A DNA stretch of 9,737 nucleotides from Planctomycetota bacterium (GTDB lineage Bacteria > Planctomycetota > Planctomycetia > Pirellulales > Thermoguttaceae), in contig JAEWUR010000030.1 in the NCBI GenBank assembly GCA_023397045.1, positions 1 through 9,737 of the forward strand, read 5' to 3'. Position numbers and translations under genes: made by a program. The notes beneath the pieces were generated by a model. That model was not told where the DNA came from. It was given only the letters and a program-made list of their open reading frames with translations, and did no database searches. Below are positions 1 through 6,953 of this stretch, one piece after another. How positions within the stretch are numbered: the first letter of the stretch is position 1; each line of letters opens with the position of its first letter.

Positions 1-3000
1 CCACTGGACAGTCTCCGAACAGTAGCCCGTTATCCAGGATGTACGATGCGCCTGAGAAAATGAGATAGTTGCCGCTAGGACAAGAACTCCCATTTGCGTA
101 ATGAATGTTCATGGTGCCATCCAACACAAGGACCTTATCGCTTCCACTCAACACCACATTATCGCAGGAGCTAGTTGAAGAACCAAGGTCCCAGTCGAGA
201 ATACTTGATCCACTCATGACCAGGCTGCCGGTCCCGCCGATTGTCAGGGTGCCGATACCGTTGTTGATCAAGGGATCGCCGGGGGATAGATGGCCGTTAT
301 CATTGAGGTTCATGGTTCCCCACGTCTGCGTGTATGTGCCCGTGCCCCCCAGCGTACCGCCATTCATCCAAACAAAGGCTGACATCGGCGTCGAGGAGTT
401 CTGCAACAGCGTTCCGCCGCCGTGGACCACAATGCTACTGGTGGAATTGATGCCACCGGTTCCATTGATTCGCAGCTTTCCGAACTCGATGTTTGTTGTG
501 CCGGTGTAGCTGCTATTTGCGTTAGTAAGGGTCACATCGCCTCGCACGAGGAGATTCTTCGCGTTTCCGTTGTTGGTTAAAGGGGCTTCGACGGTCAATT
601 GCCCGCCTCCACCGCCTAGGCGGTAAGTATCACCACTAGGGGTTACAGCGCCGATAGTAGCATTTCCATTCGTTCCGAGGAACAGACTGCTATAGGGGCC
701 CATGTTAATATTGGGTTCCCAGGATTGTACTAACAATGTGCCCTGGCTAGCATGATCAATCTTGTCGCTGGCGATCCAGGCCGAAGTATTGGCATACGCG
801 CCTGCAGCCGCCAACGAGCCATAACGGTTGATCACAATACTCCGGTCGCCGAGATTATTGGCCGATCCCGGGCCATAGAAATACAGACTGCCGCAGTCGA
901 CATCGGTTTCGCCGGTGTAATTGTTATTGCCGCCAAGAAGGATGACGTTACCATTGACGACCAAGCTCCTGCCGGCTCCGGTGAGGTTGTTGTAAACGTA
1001 AAGAGAACCGTTGCCGCCACCGAGCCGATAGGTATTGTTGGACGGTGTGAGTGTACCGAAGAGCCCCTTATTACCATTCGACCCAATGGATAGATTGGAA
1101 TAGCCGGTCACATCCAGGTTCCATGTGTCTTCGTTCAGCGCCAAAGCGCCGGACGAGGCTGAGTTGATCCGCCCGCTGTTTAGCCATCCCTGGGCGGTGC
1201 CGTAACTACCGGGCCCAGCAGCCACTAATGCGCCGCCGGCGTTGACCGTAATGCTGCCGGTGGTAGGAATGGTGGAAGACGCACCAAATTGGAGACTGCC
1301 GCCGTCGATGCTCGTGCCGCCGGTGTAGTTGTTCGCACCATTGAGGTATAACATCCCGGCACCCGTTTTTGTGATGGAGCCGGAACCGTTCAACGCGGTC
1401 GATAGGGTGAGATCGCCTATTGTGTTGATCGTTAACGCTTGGTTGATCGCTGTGCTGGTCGGGCTGAACGTCGAGGCTGTGCCGGCGGCGTTGTTGGCCA
1501 AGGTCGAACCGGCGGTGTTGACGGTGAACGCCGCGCCGATTTGATTCTTGCCGTTGAAGTCGAGCGTGCCGCCGGTCAGTGTAATGGAGCCGAAATCCTC
1601 ATAGACCTGATAGTCGCCCGTGCCGGTGTATTTCACGGTGGCCCCGGAATCGATACCCCGGATTGAAACAATCGAGTTCACGTCATGGGACGAGTTTTTA
1701 TTCAACTCGACGGTGCCCTCGTTGACCTGTAAATCGAGGTAGGTATTGTCAACGCTATCGACGGCGCCGCCACCGAGAGTCAGCTTGCCCGTGCCGGTTT
1801 TCGTGAGCAGTCGTGGGGCTGTGGCGATTAAACCGCCTAGCAATTGGAGATTTCCCACGGCATTGACGGTGAAGTCCTGGTTGATTGTCGCGCTGGTGGG
1901 CGCAAAAGCCGACGTTGTGCCTGCTGCCGTATTGGCCAACGTCGAATCTTTGCTGTAGAGGGTGAAAGACGTCCCCGTCTGGCTCTTTCCGTTGAAATCC
2001 AAGGTGCCGCCGGACAGGGAGATCGTGCCGGATTGATTGACTTGATAATTGCCCGTGCCTGTAGAGGCGTATTTCACGGTGGCTCCGGCGTCGATGCCCA
2101 TGATCCGGCCCACGGCGTGAACGCTGGATGTCGATGCCTTTTTCAGTTCGGCGACGCCTTGCTCGACGTACAGGCTCAGATCAACGTTATTCCCGCTGTC
2201 CACATCGCCGAGAACGAGTGTGCCTTTGCCGGACTTACGAAGCGGCAACGTGGTGTTCCACGCATGGGTAGTGCCATACCTGTAGCCGTTGACGACCTTG
2301 GTTTTAAGCGTGCGGCCATCCGCGACGGTCCAATCGGCGTAGTCGATCATGCTCGAAGTCGGTCCGAAGTAGAGAGGCGCGGTGATCGTGAGATCCTGGG
2401 TTGCCGCCGACATGTCGATGCCGAGTTGTCCAATCTCGATGGCCGTAAGCGATGTGCCTTTGGCAATACTTACCGCGCCGCTTGGATTTACGACCGTAAT
2501 CGAGTGGATCCGATGCACGCCTGACAGGTTGTCGGTCGTCGAGAGTCTCTGAGTGGAACTGCTGTTGAACAGGACGTCGGTATAGGTGCTTTCGTTGTCG
2601 TCCGGCTTGCCGTTCGTCCAGTTGCCCGAGGTATTCCAATTGCTGTCGGTCGCGCCATTCCAGACGTTGCTGTTCGGTAGATTGACGTATTGGGGCATGT
2701 CGCTCAGTGTCACGTTTGTGCCATAGATACTCACGGTGTGCGCTCCACCCCAGACTGCGATCTTTTTGGCTGCGACTCCGTTCGTGACGCCCGCAAAGAG
2801 CATGGCGTGGTCGCCAGGTTGATACCCCGCAAGCATTGAAGCGACATCGGTGCGATACTGCTTCCCCTCGAGGGCCGTTGTCAACGCTTGCATACTGGAA
2901 TACGCCGGCCTAAGCCCCGTTTGCACCCCCGTCACATCATCCGTCGCCACCATGCCATAGTTGTTCTCCCACTCGTCGCCTGTATTGCTTCTGTCCCGAA

Positions 3001-3874
3001 ACTCAAACCAGATAGAGAGTGGAATGTCTTGACTCATGTTGACCAGGAACTCGCGCGCCAACCAACTGGCCTGGACGTTTTCGTTGTAATTGCAGGCAGG
3101 TACGGAGTATCCCCATTCTCCCGATACGAGTGGAATGATCTTGCCGCCGTGCGTTTGCATCAGGTTGCGAACCGCGGCATACCGGCTTACCACGCTCTCG
3201 GGAGAGGACCACGCCGGGTTCGCGTACGGATGCAAGCTGACTGCGTCGACACAATCAAGCAATCCCTGCTGAAAACACCCGGTGAGAAAATCCGAGCCGC
3301 CATTATCGTTCACGGCAGGCGCAAGGATCGTGGCGGTGGGGTCCGCCGCGCGAATGGCGCTCGAAACGCTACGGACATATCTCATATACGTTCCCACGTC
3401 CTCAGCTCCCTGAGCATAACCGTTGGGCTCATTCCAAAGTTCATAGATCACGCCGTTTCCCGCAAAGTGCGCCGCAGTCGCTCCCGCGTAGTTTGCATAG
3501 GCATTGCGCCACTCATCAGAATCGAACATTTGATGATAATCCGAAGGTGTGGCGCCCCAATAGTAATTACCGCCGAAAAAGTCGTAGATGACGCGGATGC
3601 CCTTGGCATTACAGGCGGCGACGAATGCGTCATCTCCCGAGGTGTCAAAATGGTAAAGATTTGCCGGAGACTCGATTGCTCCATCACATGCCGTCCAGTT
3701 CAGATTCATTCGAACGAACTTGGCGCCCGTCGCATCGACCAGATCCATGTTCTCGCTGTTATGCCAAAGGTTCACCCCCAGCCCTTCAGTCGTCCCCACG
3801 GTCGGCAATTGGGCCTCGCAGAATTCAACCGACGACAGACACAGTACGATCAACATTGTCAATGCTGTTTTCAT
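1..3874 (-). CDS. Secreted glycoside hydrolase fused to autotransporter-type beta-strand repeats (3'-truncated by window edge)
   Basis: An open frame of 1291 codons runs from ATG 3874 to base 2 with no stop, so the C-terminus lies outside the window. The start has GGAGAG six bases upstream (3881-3886). Residues 1-21 look like a signal peptide (cleavage near EA-QLP). Residues about 25-335 form a clan GH-A-type (GH5/GH39-like) TIM-barrel domain: YELWNEPNG carries the likely acid/base Glu149, SGEWGYS the likely nucleophile Glu253, followed by IWFEFRDR and EWENNYGMV. About 404-425 (VWNGATDSNWNTSGNW) opens an autotransporter-associated beta-strand region rich in GGTLDFNGK, KTGxGxLxL and NNYTGGT motifs, reaching LSPGD and GTLTIGG near the edge. 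By analogy with such proteins and with the neighbouring paralogue, it probably ends in PEP-CTERM; no beta-barrel is visible. Substrate unknown. The homology of the hydrolase domain is clear, its exact family is not. Confidence 0.9.
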   Translation of the reverse strand, partial: MKTALTMLIVLCLSSVEFCEAQLPTVGTTEGLGVNLWHNSENMDLVDATGAKFVRMNLNWTACDGAIESPANLYHFDTSGDDAFVAACNAKGIRVIYDFFGGNYYWGATPSDYHQMFDSDEWRNAYANYAGATAAHFAGNGVIYELWNEPNGYAQGAEDVGTYMRYVRSVSSAIRAADPTATILAPAVNDNGGSDFLTGCFQQGLLDCVDAVSLHPYANPAWSSPESVVSRYAAVRNLMQTHGGKIIPLVSGEWGYSVPACNYNENVQASWLAREFLVNMSQDIPLSIWFEFRDRSNTGDEWENNYGMVATDDVTGVQTGLRPAYSSMQALTTALEGKQYRTDVASMLAGYQPGDHAMLFAGVTNGVAAKKIAVWGGAHTVSIYGTNVTLSDMPQYVNLPNSNVWNGATDSNWNTSGNWTNGKPDDNESTYTDVLFNSSSTQRLSTTDNLSGVHRIHSITVVNPSGAVSIAKGTSLTAIEIGQLGIDMSAATQDLTITAPLYFGPTSSMIDYADWTVADGRTLKTKVVNGYRYGTTHAWNTTLPLRKSGKGTLVLGDVDSGNNVDLSLYVEQGVAELKKASTSSVHAVGRIMGIDAGATVKYASTGTGNYQVNQSGTISLSGGTLDFNGKSQTGTSFTLYSKDSTLANTAAGTTSAFAPTSATINQDFTVNAVGNLQLLGGLIATAPRLLTKTGTGKLTLGGGAVDSVDNTYLDLQVNEGTVELNKNSSHDVNSIVSIRGIDSGATVKYTGTGDYQVYEDFGSITLTGGTLDFNGKNQIGAAFTVNTAGSTLANNAAGTASTFSPTSTAINQALTINTIGDLTLSTALNGSGSITKTGAGMLYLNGANNYTGGTSIDGGSLQFGASSTIPTTGSITVNAGGALVAAGPGSYGTAQGWLNSGRINSASSGALALNEDTWNLDVTGYSNLSIGSNGNKGLFGTLTPSNNTYRLGGGNGSLYVYNNLTGAGRSLVVNGNVILLGGNNNYTGETDVDCGSLYFYGPGSANNLGDRSIVINRYGSLAAAGAYANTSAWIASDKIDHASQGTLLVQSWEPNINMGPYSSLFLGTNGNATIGAVTPSGDTYRLGGGGGQLTVEAPLTNNGNAKNLLVRGDVTLTNANSSYTGTTNIEFGKLRINGTGGINSTSSIVVHGGGTLLQNSSTPMSAFVWMNGGTLGGTGTYTQTWGTMNLNDNGHLSPGDPLINNGIGTLTIGGTGSLVMSGSSILDWDLGSSTSSCDNVVLSGSDKVLVLDGTMNIHYANGSSCPSGNYLIFSGASYILDNGLLFGDCPV
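515..1333 (-). repeat. Two tandem in-frame ~136-residue passenger modules (type B)
   Basis: Residues 848-983 (bases 1333-926) and 984-1120 (bases 925-515) form a second repeat type. Each begins with NNYTG(G/E)T and continues through GSL(Q/Y)F, an (A/S)xxxAAGxY segment, SxLxxGxNGN, LTPSNNTYRLGGGNG or its TPSGDTYRLGGGGG counterpart, and a final LxGxNN-like strand. A third start (SSYTGTTNIEFG) follows at base 514 and leads into the C-terminal part. The type matches the autotransporter-associated beta-strand repeat family. Confidence 0.7.
1370..2236 (-). repeat. Two tandem in-frame ~145-residue passenger modules (type A)
   Basis: Within the giant protein, residues 547-691 (bases 2236-1802) and 692-835 (bases 1801-1370) are copies of one module. 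Both start with K(S/T)GxGxLxLG, then (E/N)xGxxELxK, (M/R)GIDxGATVKY, GGTLDFNGK, STLANxAAGT, (A/S)PTSxxINQ and a final leucine-rich strand. The copies are clearly alike in protein but diverged in DNA, so this is an old internal duplication. It belongs to the beta-helix passenger region rather than to a mobile repeat. Confidence 0.8.
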
Positions 3875-3940
3875 CAGCTTCTCTCCATGGAATGAAAGAC
3901 ATTGTGATCTAAACCATGCCCCGGTCCTATCCGACAATTG

Positions 3941-4010
3941 GAGCAGGGGGAAACAGAGAGCGTTCTGAAAACGGTATGCGTTTCTCTGTTGTCTCCGTTG
4001 CCTCCTGTTC
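3941..4010. repeat. Imperfect intergenic palindrome, CAGGAGG/ACAGAGA formula
   Basis: The arm AACAGAGA at 3952-3959 is perfectly complementary to TCTCTGTT at 3983-3990. Outside it, GAGCAGG (3941-3947) mirrors CCTCCTGTTC (4001-4010) imperfectly, with about 12 extra bases in the right arm. It lies in the 5' leader of the giant hydrolase gene, about 70-140 bases upstream of its start, so it could fold in the mRNA. The remainder of 3875-3940 shows only the Shine-Dalgarno sequence; no convincing promoter was found. Confidence 0.5.
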
Positions 4011-4019
4011 ATAATTCTT

Positions 4020-4120
4020 AAAAAACCATTTCACGTAACCGCGAATTCGCGCGAATCAACGCGAATAGGTTTTCCGCAACTGACATTCATTCGCGTTCAT
4101 TGGCGTCCATTCGCGGTTCC
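4020..4120 (-). terminator. Possible terminator of the PEP-CTERM hydrolase gene
   Basis: On the transcribed strand the CGCGAAT palindrome could form a long hairpin right at the stop codon, and six Ts follow (complement of A6 at 4020-4025). The T run begins 11 bases after the stem, further than in a typical intrinsic terminator, and the stem has mismatches. Termination is therefore plausible but not secure; partial read-through into the giant hydrolase gene is equally possible. Confidence 0.35.
4035..4120. repeat. Imperfect palindrome of CGCGAAT units with 10-base period
   Basis: The left arm (4037-4068) reads AACCGCGAAT followed by two more CGCGAAT units, each 10 bases apart. The right arm (4088-4118), read on the minus strand, has the same three-unit pattern, with CGCCAAT in the middle. 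AACCGCGAAT at 4037-4046 is perfectly complementary to ATTCGCGGTT at 4109-4118. The right arm overlaps the last codons and stop of the upstream hydrolase gene. It resembles a dispersed intergenic element rather than a coding duplication. Confidence 0.75.
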
Positions 4121-5365
4121 TCTCTTTTTCGTATAAGCCAGAATGCCAACCAACCCGATTTCCAGAAGCAAGAACGATCCCGGTTCCGGCGCGGGAACGG
4201 GATTCACATAGAACGGCGTCGAGGTCAGGTAGAGTAATCCCCAGTCGCCGTTATAGATGTAATGCGAATCACCCGCTGTCCATGCCGCCAACGTTGTTTC
4301 GCCCGTTGGCAGAGCAAATTCGAGCAGCCAATCGTTTGATTCCATCCACCAACCGTCCGTCCGACGTCTGCTGAACGTTGTGCCGCGCAGCGATTGGGTC
4401 AACTCCTGCATTTGGTAGTAGGCTGGCCGCAGCCCTGTCTGTGCGCCCGTCGCATCGTCATGGGCTACCATGCCATAGTTGTTCTCCCACTCGTCGCCGG
4501 TCTTGCTTCTGTCACGAAACTCGAACCAGATCGAGAGCGGAATCCCTTGGCTCAGATTGACCAAGGTGGACCGGGCGAGATAATCGCCTTGCAGTTCCTC
4601 ATTGCCGCTGACGGCAGGCGTGCTGTAGCCCCATTCGCTCGAAACAATCGGCAAGGTTTTGCCGCCACGCGTCTGCATCAGGTCGCGAACGGCAGCATAT
4701 CGGCTTACCACATTCTCGGGAACGGACCAGGGCGGATTGGCGTACGGATGTAGACTGATGGCATCCACCTTATCGAGCAGGCCTCGATCGATGCAATCCG
4801 TCAAGAACGTAGTACCTCCGTTGTCGTTCACGGCGGGACCGATGATGGTACAGGAGGGATCGGCCGCCCGCATGGCGGTCGACACTTCATTGACAAAGGC
4901 CATGTAATTCTCCGCGACCTCTGCTCCCTGGCCATAGCCGTTGGGCTCATTCCAAAGTTCGTAGACGATGCCCTTCCCTTTGAAGTTCCTGGCGGCTGCG
5001 GCCGCGAAATTCGCGTAGTTCTGCCGCCATGCAGCCGAACCCATGTCGGTGGGTCCGTAGAGCGGATTGCCCCAAAACAGGTCGTACATAACACGGATGC
5101 CGCGCTGCTGGCAGGCGGCGACCATGGCGTCATCGCCCGAGGCCGTGAAGTTGTAGTTGCCGATCGAGCCCGTCTCGCATTGCGACGAGTACAGGTTCAT
5201 CCGAACGAATTTCGCGCCGGTGGACTGGACTAGGCTCCAATCCTCGCCGTTGTGCCAGAGATTGACGCCCACCCCGCCGGTCGTCCCCGCCGCCGGCAAC
5301 TGGGCCGCGGATGTTTCGGCGATCAGGAAAAAGGTTATTAGCCATGCTGCTATGGTTGTCTTCAT
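4097..5365 (-). CDS. Secreted glycoside hydrolase (clan GH-A type) with PEP-CTERM anchor
   Basis: A 422-residue protein, numbered from ATG 5365. GTG 5371, two codons earlier, is also possible and has AGGAA at better spacing (5 rather than 11 bases), but ATG 5365 aligns the signal peptide exactly with the downstream paralogue (24 residues from Met to the QLP motif in both). Residues 1-21 form a signal peptide. The catalytic barrel spans about 25-325: YELWNEPNG with acid/base Glu140, SSEWGYS with nucleophile Glu244 (104 residues apart, as in the paralogue), then IWFEFRDR. A short beta domain follows, then PAPEPGS (PEP at 393-395), a hydrophobic helix and KKRG. Expected to be exported, processed by an exosortase and to cleave a polysaccharide of unknown type. 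The tail GTANGRQ after the basic cluster is unusual. It lies 37 bases after the lipoprotein gene, probably in one operon. Confidence 0.92.
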   Translation of the reverse strand: MKTTIAAWLITFFLIAETSAAQLPAAGTTGGVGVNLWHNGEDWSLVQSTGAKFVRMNLYSSQCETGSIGNYNFTASGDDAMVAACQQRGIRVMYDLFWGNPLYGPTDMGSAAWRQNYANFAAAAARNFKGKGIVYELWNEPNGYGQGAEVAENYMAFVNEVSTAMRAADPSCTIIGPAVNDNGGTTFLTDCIDRGLLDKVDAISLHPYANPPWSVPENVVSRYAAVRDLMQTRGGKTLPIVSSEWGYSTPAVSGNEELQGDYLARSTLVNLSQGIPLSIWFEFRDRSKTGDEWENNYGMVAHDDATGAQTGLRPAYYQMQELTQSLRGTTFSRRRTDGWWMESNDWLLEFALPTGETTLAAWTAGDSHYIYNGDWGLLYLTSTPFYVNPVPAPEPGSFLLLEIGLVGILAYTKKRGTANGRQ

Positions 5366-5402
5366 CTTCACCGCTGTTCCTAATGGTGGGTCGTGAGCCT
5401 AC

Positions 5403-5855
5403 TCAAGGCTTTTTTGTCAAATCGAAATCGAAGGTCGTCGGGCCGGAGCCGGATACCTCAACAACAAGCGTCGTGGCGGTGTTGTACTTGGCGGGAAGCA
5501 ACTCAACGCCAAACTTCAACGCGCCGGTTGGGGTGTTCTGTTGGGCGGCGTTCCCCCCTGTTGCGGGCGCATCCTGTGGCGAGAAGATCTGGACGTAATA
5601 TTTGCCCGGCGGCAGCCCCTTTAGCGTCTCCAACTTATAATAGCCCCCTTGCACAATTACCGTACCGCTGGAAACACCACCCGACTCCTCAGGAATGAAC
5701 TGAATATGGCCTGACTCCAACGAGGAGCCGTCGAGCGTAATACGACCATCTATAGCCCGACGACCCAATGGATTGCCTGGCCCGCAGGCCGGCAGAACAG
5801 TCAGCAGAAGGAACAAAAACAATCGTGTGTTGGACCAATTGGGGATTTCGGACAT
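5403..5855 (-). CDS. Small transthyretin-like (carboxypeptidase regulatory-like) lipoprotein
   Basis: A 150-residue protein starting at ATG 5855, with GAGGAA nine bases upstream. A hydrophobic segment (about 11-23) ends in the lipobox LPAC, with Cys24 as the expected lipidation site. The body is a single beta-sandwich-like domain: IDGRITLDG (35-43), GHIQFIPE (49-56), GYYKLETLKGLPPGKYYVQI (71-90) and PAKYNTATTLVVEV (121-134), the usual pattern of small planctomycete lipoproteins that accompany DUF1559 genes. Molecular role unknown; a structural or binding function at the outer or inner membrane is likely. It starts 29 bases after the DUF1559 stop and ends 37 bases before the hydrolase, which indicates co-transcription. 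The family pattern is clear; function is not. Confidence 0.88.
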   Translation of the reverse strand: MSEIPNWSNTRLFLFLLLTVLPACGPGNPLGRRAIDGRITLDGSSLESGHIQFIPEESGGVSSGTVIVQGGYYKLETLKGLPPGKYYVQIFSPQDAPATGGNAAQQNTPTGALKFGVELLPAKYNTATTLVVEVSGSGPTTFDFDLTKKP

Positions 5856-5884
5856 GCTCTTGACTTCCTCTCAGATTCACTGAT

Positions 5885-6823
5885 TTACGGCACGCTGACG
5901 GTTTCATCGCCGTGCGTGGTGCTCAGGCCTCGCCATAGGTTCAACGCAATATTGTCGGTAATGTACTGAACCGACCCGTCGCACATCGCTGTATTCACGC
6001 CGCCGACGTGTCGACTGCGCGCCGCCAACGTAAATGGCTGACTGGCCGTGGCCAAGGCGCACGGCGGATTCTGGCCCGATGTGCAGTCGTAGTACGTCGT
6101 GTCGACCATGTCCGGTGCGGCGGAGTTCGGCGGCAGATAGGTCCAGAAGCCCGGGCCAATGCCCCAATAGGTGAAGCCGCGCCAATCGGCATTGGATGTG
6201 CCCGCGTCAATTCCCTGGATGACCTCGGAAAACATCAATGTATTGCTCAAGCCGTCCTTGATGTCGTGAAAACCGTACTGTTCCTTGGGCGGATTATTGC
6301 GGATGGAAAATGGAGCACCACCGAACGTCACGGCGGTTGCTCCGGAACCATAGACCGATATCGCGCCGTCATAACTGTTCAACCCCGTGTTGCCCAAGTT
6401 GCAGACGTAATTGTGCTTGGCAAAACTGGAAGGGAGGAGTGAGGTGGTCTTCTGCGGAACGTCGCTTGGACAGGTGAATGCCGACAACGTCTGGCCGGTG
6501 ACCCGCAGATTGTTTGCAGTGTAATACGGTTCGTTCCAGTTATACAAGAGCGTCAGCCCGGTCATTTCCATATAGGGAAATGTCGCCGGCTGCCACGTTC
6601 CATCAATGAAGGAATGCGCGCCTGCCGGCAATAGGTTGTACACCTCGTGATAGCCATGACAGGCCAAGGCGATTTGCTTAATATTATTGGCGCATTGCAT
6701 ACGCCTTGCCGCCTCACGTGCCGCCTGCACCGCCGGAAGCAACAACGCGATCAAAATGCCGATGATCGTGATGACGACCAAGAGTTCCACCAAAGTAAAC
6801 GCACTTTTTCTATGAATATTCAT
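5885..6823 (-). CDS. DUF1559 protein, prepilin-like N-terminus and H-X9-DG C-terminus
   Basis: A 312-residue protein from ATG 6823 with AGGGAGA four bases upstream. Residues 8-35 carry the type IV pilin-like motif [20 protein letters not shown], with Glu13 at the +5 position of a processed pilin and Ala8 rather than Gly before the expected cleavage. [11 protein letters not shown] follows, characteristic of the family. The C-terminus has His272, nine residues, then Asp282-Gly283 (the H-X9-DG signature), ending in [20 protein letters not shown]. Such proteins occur in many copies in planctomycetes and are presumed membrane-anchored, pseudopilin-like envelope proteins of unknown function. Here it heads a likely three-gene unit with the lipoprotein and the PEP-CTERM hydrolase. 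Family assignment is secure, role is not. Confidence 0.95.
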   Translation of the reverse strand: MNIHRKSAFTLVELLVVITIIGILIALLLPAVQAAREAARRMQCANNIKQIALACHGYHEVYNLLPAGAHSFIDGTWQPATFPYMEMTGLTLLYNWNEPYYTANNLRVTGQTLSAFTCPSDVPQKTTSLLPSSFAKHNYVCNLGNTGLNSYDGAISVYGSGATAVTFGGAPFSIRNNPPKEQYGFHDIKDGLSNTLMFSEVIQGIDAGTSNADWRGFTYWGIGPGFWTYLPPNSAAPDMVDTTYYDCTSGQNPPCALATASQPFTLAARSRHVGGVNTAMCDGSVQYITDNIALNLWRGLSTTHGDETVSVP

Positions 6824-6831
6824 TGTCTCTC

Positions 6832-6893
6832 CCTTTGCGCCTTTGCGTGAGGAGCAACACGGATTCGCACTGTTTCACGCGAAGGCGCAAAGG
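6832..6893. repeat. Near-perfect palindrome with 19-base arms, CTTTGCGCCTTTGCG formula
   Basis: The left arm at 6832-6850 and the right arm at 6875-6893 are complementary over 19 bases except one position, separated by 24 bases. The left arm touches the Shine-Dalgarno region of the DUF1559 gene (6828-6834), so its folding in mRNA could shield ribosome binding. With the adjoining hairpin at 6892-6925 it fills most of the 130-base gap 6824-6953, leaving little room for an ordinary promoter. Confidence 0.75.
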
Positions 6894-6925
6894 CGCGGAG
6901 GATCGGTCGATGCGATCTCCGCGCC
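6892..6925 (-). terminator. Hairpin after the concanavalin A-like PEP-CTERM gene
   Basis: GGCGCGGAG-GATC (6892-6904) pairs with GATCTCCGCGCC (6914-6925), 12 pairs with one bulged base and a nine-base loop. It lies 28 bases after the stop at 6954 on the transcribed strand and is followed by only TTT, so it may terminate or merely stabilise the 3' end. It shares two bases with the adjacent 19-base palindrome. Confidence 0.4.
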
Positions 6926-6953
6926 CTCTGCGGTTGTCATCCCCTTGGAATGG

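Noticed and set aside
515..2236. CRISPR-like or mobile repeat array
   Set aside because: The repeats are long, in frame, protein-level and diverged in DNA, so they are coding modules and not an array with spacers.
1844..2524. Plus-strand open frame of 226 codons
   Set aside because: Antisense to the repeat passenger; no recognisable domain or signal peptide. GC-rich repeat codons leave the opposite strand open.
2888..3895. Plus-strand open frame of 335 codons
   Set aside because: It is antisense to the conserved hydrolase domain with its signal peptide and catalytic motifs. Its resemblance to the plus-strand frame at 4394-4753 simply mirrors the homology of the two minus-strand hydrolases.
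6008..6442. Plus-strand open frame of 144 codons
   Set aside because: Antisense to the DUF1559 gene, whose family motifs are unambiguous.
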